Assembly (NCBI GenBank): GCA_932294295.1
Contig: OW028584.1
Location: 25,777,638 to 25,841,637, forward strand
Source: Alitta virens
Taxonomy: Eukaryota > Annelida > Polychaeta > Phyllodocida > Nereididae
DNA: 64,000 nucleotides
Reading direction: 5' to 3'
Shown here: in pieces, positions 58,400 to 64,000 of the stretch
Numbering within the stretch: position 1 is the first letter of the stretch
How the letters are laid out: the number at the start of each line of letters is the position of its first letter
Made by a program: the position numbers and the translations under genes
Notes under the pieces: generated by a model
What the model saw: the letters and a program-made list of their open reading frames with translations, nothing else
The model's database searches: none
What the model was told of the DNA's origin: nothing

Positions 58400-60794
58400 A
58401 TGAAGGTCTTTGCATTGCACATTGCGGCTTTATTTGCAATTTTTTCTATACATGGAAATTGCTCGAAATTTAAATGTGTCAAGACAAGCGACACTTCTAC
58501 TATATGCTCTGGAATGAGGATAGTTATTTCACCTGCATTTTGTGGAATAGATGCAACAATAATCGTTTTAACACGAAAAGGAATAGTTGACATGACAGGC
58601 TGCACAGAAACAACGATTACTGTGAAATATCCCTTTGGTTGTCCTATAATAATTTTGAAAAGGATTAGCTGGAAACCTTTAGAAATATATCCAGATGAAT
58701 GTAAGGTGAGTTATCTTAATAATTAACACAGTTATAAATTGTAATACAAATTATTTCATACAATTATTTAGTTATATATTTTTCTCGTTAACAGAAACTG
58801 TTTGTCACCCGAAATTTAAATTTCAAAAATGCTACATCGATATCTACTACAACAGAGTTAAATTTCAAAAATGCTACATTGACATCTACTACATCAGAGG
58901 TAAATATTTATTAAAATGTGCATTTATTCAAACTTAATCCTATTATCTTAAATCTAGGTATACTAAAGCTTATAAATTGCAATACAAATTATTTCATACA
59001 ATTATTTAGTTATATATTTGTCTCGTTAACAGAAACTGTTTGTCACCCGAAATTTAAATTTCAAAAATGCTACATCGATATCTACTACAACAGAGTTAAA
59101 TTTCAAAAATGCTACATTGACATCTACTACATCAGAGGTAAATATTTATTAAAATGTGCATTTATTCAAACTTAATCCTATTATCTTAAATCTAGGTACA
59201 CTAAAGCTTAAATAAAACAACATTATAGAGATTATTATACAACAGGCTTATAGGGCAACTGTAAACTTCACAGTTATATTCGAGGCTATGTTCTATTCTT
59301 TTTTAAAAAAGCCTAGACACATTAGGGCTGTTGCCAAATTATAGACTCATATATTTCTAAAATTACTGCATATAATGCGTAACACAAGTATTTTTTCTTC
59401 CAGGATTTTGCATCTCAGAGTGTTGAGGAAAATGATTACACCACAGCAAACCTTTCTGACAGTGACAGTAATAACAATGCACAGTCCAATGCGCATAGTA
59501 CTGTTGTTGGTACTGTAGTGAGTAATGTACCAGACAATGTTGACAGTGTGTTGACAAGTTCTATATCTAGTACTTTACCTACTACTGTTGCCAGTACTTT
59601 ACCTAGGACTGTCGCTAATACTGCGCTAAGCACTATATTGCATACTATATCTAGTACACAACCTAGCAGTCTAGGTAGTACTCTCTTTAGAAATCTACAT
59701 GTTACTCTAACTAGTACTATGCAGCCTAATGTAGCTATTTCTTCGCGTTCTACTATACAGAGTAATACTGGAAAGGTTACTGGACAAATGAGCCCCCAGA
59801 CCACAACTGCAATGCGCATAGTTTCTAGTCAGATGGCAATCTTTAATTATACCCCCAAGATATCAACTAAATTGGTAAGTATTTATAGTAATGCTTATTT
59901 ACATCAAACAAGTATTTATCTTTATATTAACATTGCTGTTTTGGATTTTCCATCTTTAATTTCTTTTACAGGAAAATCCCGATGATGATAAGCCCAAAAT
60001 TAAAATTAGTATTGAGCCCTCAGAAAACCTAGAAGGTGAAATTGTTGGAATTTCCATTGGAGGCAGTTTGTCAATATCGTTTGTTTCTGCAGGGATTTTT
60101 GCCTCGCTATATAAATTATTTAAATTGTTTAAAAAACGTCGTCAAAATGATGTAAGTATATTTCTTATTTTTAAATTAAATATAATGCAATTCTTAATTA
60201 TTTAATATTCTAAATCATAATATAATACAACCCTAAAGTTATTGTTATTTTAAAATTATAATAAACGCATTACTTAAATTATTCTTATTTTAAAATTATA
60301 GTAAACACGTTACTTAAATTATGCCTATTTTAAAATTATAATTCCAAGCATTACTTAAATTAATTTAATAACAGTACAATTATATTGTTATATATACTTC
60401 AATACAGGTATACTCTTCACAAGACCAGTACATCCCGATGACGGAAATTGAGTCAGCTAGCCCTGAAGAATTGGAAACTTTCTTGTATCAAACTTCGCCA
60501 GTAATATGTTCACCCATTCTTCACAATTTTCCAGAACACGTGTTTAGTTCATTAACAGCCTCATCTCCGGCAGTTTTTTCATCATCAATCTGTACCGACG
60601 ACGGTTATACGAGGGCACAAGTTCACGCGCCCTCTGCTCCGCCTATGTCTATTGCAAACGATAGTGTGACATTAAGAAATGACATTGTAACACCGACAGC
60701 TTTAAGGGTATTTGCGCAACATGATACAGTAAATAATAGAGTTTGTTTGACCTTTGGTCAAAGTCAGTCAAATAGAGGTTCACTGTGTTGCTGA
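58400..60794 (+). CDS. Mucin-like type I membrane glycoprotein (six exons)
   Basis: Exons: 58,400-58,705; 58,795-58,899; 59,033-59,137; 59,404-59,874; 59,972-60,151; 60,408-60,794. Every junction is GT-AG and phase 0, giving 517 residues. It begins with a signal peptide (MKVFALHIAALFAIFSIHG), then a domain with six cysteines (to residue 102). Two duplicated 35-residue exons follow with FKNAT sequons, then about 157 Ser/Thr-rich residues like a mucin stalk. One transmembrane span (about 353-376, GISIGGSLSISFVSAGIF) ends at KKRR. The tail has YIPM (397-400), a YxxPhi sorting-type motif, and PSAP (464-467), the core of late domains that recruit TSG101. Architecture resembles a viral surface glycoprotein, but a host mucin-like receptor remains possible. 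Sequence homology is not recognised. Confidence 0.75.
58731..59206 (+). repeat. Tandem 238-bp duplication containing one exon
   Basis: The unit starting near 58,731 recurs 238 bp later with very few changes, intron flanks included. Each unit has one 105-bp phase-0 exon, so both can be used without a frame change. Within the exon a smaller repeat (LNFKNAT) occurs twice. Confidence 0.9.
60228..60362 (+). repeat. AT-rich tandem repeat in the last glycoprotein intron
   Basis: About 58-bp units around TATTTTAAAATTATA and ATTACTTAAATT, repeated nearly three times. Confidence 0.7.
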
Positions 60795-60980
60795 GACCCA
60801 GACTTACCCCGCAGTCCGGGTCATTCTCGAAGTGCGGATGAAATGCGTGATGTAGACTTATGTGCTCCTTACGACGAAATTGTGGAAGACCCTAGATTTC
60901 ACCGCATGAGGCTTAGAGCAAGCACTCATATTCAACGAAGACTGAATGTTGATACTACAACTCCTCTATGTAGAAAATAA
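60795..60980 (+). other. Open frame continuing past the glycoprotein TGA
   Basis: After TGA at 60,792-60,794 the same frame stays open for 61 codons to TAA at 60,978-60,980. It encodes a charged tail with APYDEIVEDPRF. A poly(A) signal follows 11 bp later. Either the TGA is a recent nonsense change or the stop is sometimes read through. The shorter protein keeps all other domains. Confidence 0.6.
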
Positions 60981-60990
60981 TTATCTGTGA

Positions 60991-60996
60991 AATAAA
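60991..60996 (+). terminator. Poly(A) signal AATAAA
   Basis: Perfect AATAAA just after the second stop of the glycoprotein frame, which suggests the mRNA ends near 61,010-61,030. Confidence 0.65.
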
Positions 60997-62008
60997 CTCC
61001 ATTTTTAGACAGCTCTGTAATTTACACATGTGAACACTGCTGTTTCAAAAGTTGTTCTGATATTAAAGACTAACTTAAATTTAAGGATGTCTACTTAATT
61101 CATTATTGCCAGACAAAACAAATGCGCATGTTGATTGTCTGACTCTTCGGTATATTGTAAACATACTTAACAGACATTGTTAAGCATAATGACTTAATTG
61201 TATTCTTAAATCTACACCTGGTATTTTAAATGCAATTAAGTTGTGATCTTGTTATTGTATCACATGGGAATTATATAGGACGTTTCTGAACATTTTAAGT
61301 TGAGCATTTAAAGTGAATAATACTACTACACATTTATATTTCAAAAGTGTTCAGAGTTGAAGCATTTTAAAATTCTAATGCATTTCAGTTATAGTAAGTG
61401 TCGCTAACACTACCACTTAGTATTTCTAAAAGTGTACTTATTCTGCTCATTTCAGGGATATATTTATCAAACTCACAATTAATCTCATATCATGTTTGTC
61501 TTCTTCTTCTTCTTCATCTTTTTCTTATTATATTGCAAAGTCAATCACTCTTTCAAAATATATTTATATATAAAAATATATCACCACCGTTCCCAACACA
61601 GGTAAAAGGCCATGTTTTAGATCAGAACATTTTATTACGTAAATGAATACATTTTAAACATCACAACAGTATCATTTTAATGTATGACTGAAAACATGTA
61701 AATCTCCGCCAGGATAAATAATAGACTTCATAACGTAATCTACTGAATTATTACTCTAGCATATATATTCTGTCACAATTATATAAGTGACATGAATTAT
61801 TACTCTAGCATATATATTCTGTGACAATTATATAAGTGACAGTAAGTGTGATTATATAAGAAATTCAAGGTTGCATAGAGGACATTCCATGTACTAATTA
61901 AACAAGTAAAACTCAGCCAAGATAAAGAATAGGCTTCATAACCTACTCTTATAACGATTACTCAAGTAATATCTTCTATTATTGATACACACACTATGTA
62001 ACATTAAA
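60997..62008. other. Intergenic between glycoprotein and PC4-like genes
   Basis: The two genes converge here. The only structure seen is a direct duplication of about 49 bp (61,744-61,792 and 61,793-61,841) containing CTCTAGCATATATATTCTGT. No gene recognised. Confidence 0.5.
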
Positions 62009-63270
62009 TTAAATAAGATATTCAGGGTTACAGTGAGGGCATTCCATGTACTCTGTTTGACCTTGACATCTCATGTGTCGAACAAAGCACGGTTCATCAA
62101 TGGCATCAAATTCAGGCCATACTTCAGCAAATCTCGGAAGAGCCCAAATGATGGCTTCAATTTCTATGACGGATAATTTGATACCACGCCTGGTCGGCTG
62201 TAGTCTATTATCCTCATTAGCTAGAGTGAAAAAGTGCCTCAAATCTGCACTGGCACCAAAATCATTGTTAACATTGATAAACAAATGCTTCCCAAAGTGA
62301 TAGGTCCTACCAGGCCTCATGCTATACATAATGTTTCTAATTTCTGGGAGGTGATACCGTAAATCTGCGACTTGCATAGGTGTCATCCTAACACCTCTTT
62401 TCGTGGGAAACTTTGCCCCACTTGCCGTATTCTGAAACTCACGGATATGCAGCCCCATTGTTTCGCCGAAAGAAGAAAGAACGATGTAGCGACCCCTATA
62501 GCCCAGGGGAAAAGCTAATATTGCACGAGGCCTTAGAAGTAGGATATTGCTGACTTCACTGAGCACCATTGGCTCGAGAGGAGGCGCCTCCGGAATAGCG
62601 TCACATGCTGTATTTGCTGGAACGTCTTCATCGATTTCATCAGCAAAATTTCCTATAAATACAATTATATCACATAATTATTATAAACTAACCATTAAAT
62701 ATACATATGTACTAACGAATTATTTAATAATTTATGTATGTATATTATATTATTTAATACTTTACATCAATCACCGGTGTTCAGTGTTGAAATAATGTAC
62801 AGTCGTACATAATTAAATATTTAGCGCTGTACATAATTCACAAGCGTTCACCGTATTAAATAATGTATGGTCATACATCACTAAATATATAATTCCACGC
62901 AACAGGGAGGGATGTATACTTTTAAAAGTGCGTCAATTAATATCATTGTGAGAAAGAAGTAATTTAAGCATAACAACAAATGAGTGAAAAAACAAAAGAA
63001 CTTACCTGGTGACACAAGAGCAGCAGATGCTAATGATGAGGCTGAATTGCCCTTTGGTTTAGGTTCGAACCCAGGTCTCTCTTTCTCCGGGAGCGGTCCA
63101 CCGCATGCTCCAGACGAAGTAGAAGCTTCTGCCTCTTCTTCAGGTCCATTTGAGTTCCTGTCCATTTTGTGTTTTTTAACTGGAGCTGAAGTTGCCTCAG
63201 ACGCACTTTCTTCGCTCTCGTCCAATACAATAGTTTCGATTGGTGCCTTGGACTTGCCCTTGCCTCTCAT
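62009..63270 (-). CDS. Nuclear protein with two PC4-like ssDNA-binding domains
   Basis: Exons 63,006-63,270 and 62,009-62,652 join in phase 1 (donor CCAG/GTAAGT, acceptor TTTATAG) to give 302 residues. The first 88 are acidic, Ser-rich and basic by turns with PVKKHK, a likely nuclear signal, as in human PC4 (SUB1). Two PC4-type units follow: residues about 141-197 with KRGVRMTPMQVADL, and about 203-270 with RRGIKLSVIEIEAI. The C-terminus has C277, H281, C284, C293 and C296, a possible zinc knuckle. PC4 domains bind single-stranded DNA and act in transcription and replication. Beside a protein-primed polymerase, a role as replication SSB or late transcription factor is a fair inference. Domain assignment rests on pattern, not a search. 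Confidence 0.72.
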
Positions 63271-63549
63271 TGTTGTAAAATTCAGAAGAAAAAGTTCACT
63301 TGTGTTTTACAATAGTGCTGGCCATTTCTTTTAACAGAAGACCTTGTGACGTATTTTGGAGGCAGTACCATGACGTTATAATCCAACAACCACTCAGATT
63401 CATTCTAACTAAACTTCTAACCAATCGCAAACAATTTACCCCCCAAAACAATGAAGCATCTTTGTCCTAACTTTACTAACAGGCATACCATGGATTGTAA
63501 GAGCTATTAAAATTATACTACCTACTGCGTTGTGGGAAATGTTGTATGT
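63271..63549. promoter_or_regulatory. Upstream region of the PC4-like gene
   Basis: Two CRE half-site-like words (GTGACGTATT near 63,347 and ATGACGTTAT near 63,371) lie 80-105 bp before the PC4-like start on the minus strand. Their use is inferred. Confidence 0.3.
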
Positions 63550-64000
63550 TTATACAGATAGCCAAGTTTTTATATCTGTCTCTTTTTGTCTTGATGTATT
63601 CTTAGCAGCTTTAGTTTGTGCTTGTCTGATACCAGGTGGTACTAACTTAGCAGCTATTTCCTTTTTGGTAATTTTCTTAGTTTTTGAAGTAGCCACTTTG
63701 GTTTTACGTTTTTTGGAGTCAGGATTACTGTCTTTGTCTGAACGCGGATTATTACGTTTTCTAGAAGGTTGTTTTACTGATTTGAGACTTGCAGTTTGTG
63801 TCTTTAATTCTTCAACACTTTTTAGTAGATTTTTAAATTCGTTTTCAAGATCTTTGTTTTCCGTTTTAACAGATTCTTTCTTATTATAGCTACTGTTCGC
63901 ATTACTAGGTTTGCTATTTTTACTTAAATCCCTTTCACTCCGGGAAGATTTATCTGGCCTGCTTATGTTATCGGTAGTGTCGCCCTGTAAATTCGCCCCC
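63550..64000 (-). CDS. Lysine-rich coiled-coil protein, 3' part (runs off the edge)
   Basis: The minus strand is open from the window end to a TAA at 63,550-63,552, about 149 codons with no start inside the window. The order is a Ser/Asn/Lys-rich region, a short heptad-like stretch (ENEFKNLLKSVEELKTQ), then a strongly basic part (SRKRNNPRSDKDS, KKRKTKVATSKTKK) and a C-terminus ending IKTWLSV. The basic part would bind nucleic acid or target the nucleus. A core-type DNA-packaging protein is possible given the neighbours, but no family is recognised. The hydrophobic plus-strand frame opposite is its shadow. Confidence 0.55.
   Translation of the reverse strand, partial: GANLQGDTTDNISRPDKSSRSERDLSKNSKPSNANSSYNKKESVKTENKDLENEFKNLLKSVEELKTQTASLKSVKQPSRKRNNPRSDKDSNPDSKKRKTKVATSKTKKITKKEIAAKLVPPGIRQAQTKAAKNTSRQKETDIKTWLSV

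Noticed and set aside
63530..63889. 119-codon hydrophobic plus-strand frame that looks like a membrane protein
   Set aside because: It is antisense to a lysine-rich frame that is open to the window edge; Lys codons on one strand give Phe and Leu on the other.

Overview
The window is metazoan nuclear DNA, AT-rich, with intron-split genes, GT-AG splice sites, many microsatellites, tRNA-derived SINEs, a Tc1-type transposon and LINE, BEL/Pao and DIRS remnants. The repeat style, an intronless proteinase K-like protease, kringle proteins and a protein-primed DNA polymerase element suggest a marine invertebrate. I cannot name the species.

Left part (1-22 kb): ordinary host DNA with few genes, all on the minus strand. 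These are the first coding exon of a Kv (Shaw-like) potassium channel (3.2-3.9 kb), three possible exons of an unrecognised gene (6.3-8.8 kb), a METTL21-type protein methyltransferase (17.8-18.5 kb) and a complete secreted subtilase (20.8-22.0 kb). The DNA between them holds simple repeats, a SINE family with a shared tail, a MITE pair and short retroelement relics.

Middle part (23-50 kb): a tandem array of a unit of about 11-13 kb, each carrying a five-exon minus-strand gene for a secreted kringle protein. Copies A (23.2-26.9 kb) and B (34.3-37.6 kb) look intact. Copy C (47.3-50.0 kb) has a diverged kringle, a frameshift in its last exon and no visible signal-peptide exon. Between B and C the spacer is rearranged: one block is inverted, and a complete Tc1/mariner transposon (40,619-42,271) sits in a site that is still empty in the other copy. 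A foldback element lies in the inverted block.

Right part (50.5-64 kb, running off the edge): a compact block unlike the rest, which I read as an endogenous virus-like or Polinton-like element. It has subterminal 71-72 bp repeats, a spliced protein-primed family B DNA polymerase, a small type II membrane protein, a divergently transcribed mucin-like type I membrane glycoprotein with a PSAP late-domain-like motif, a nuclear protein with two PC4-like single-stranded-DNA-binding domains, and a lysine-rich coiled-coil protein. Introns here are short (78-353 bp). The polymerase gene is broken by a partial DIRS-like retrotransposon that replaces the part that should hold palm motif A and is itself internally inverted. 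The glycoprotein frame has an in-frame TGA 61 codons before a second stop and poly(A) signal. No integrase, capsid or packaging ATPase gene is in the window, so classification is open. This block is the best candidate for something not previously described.
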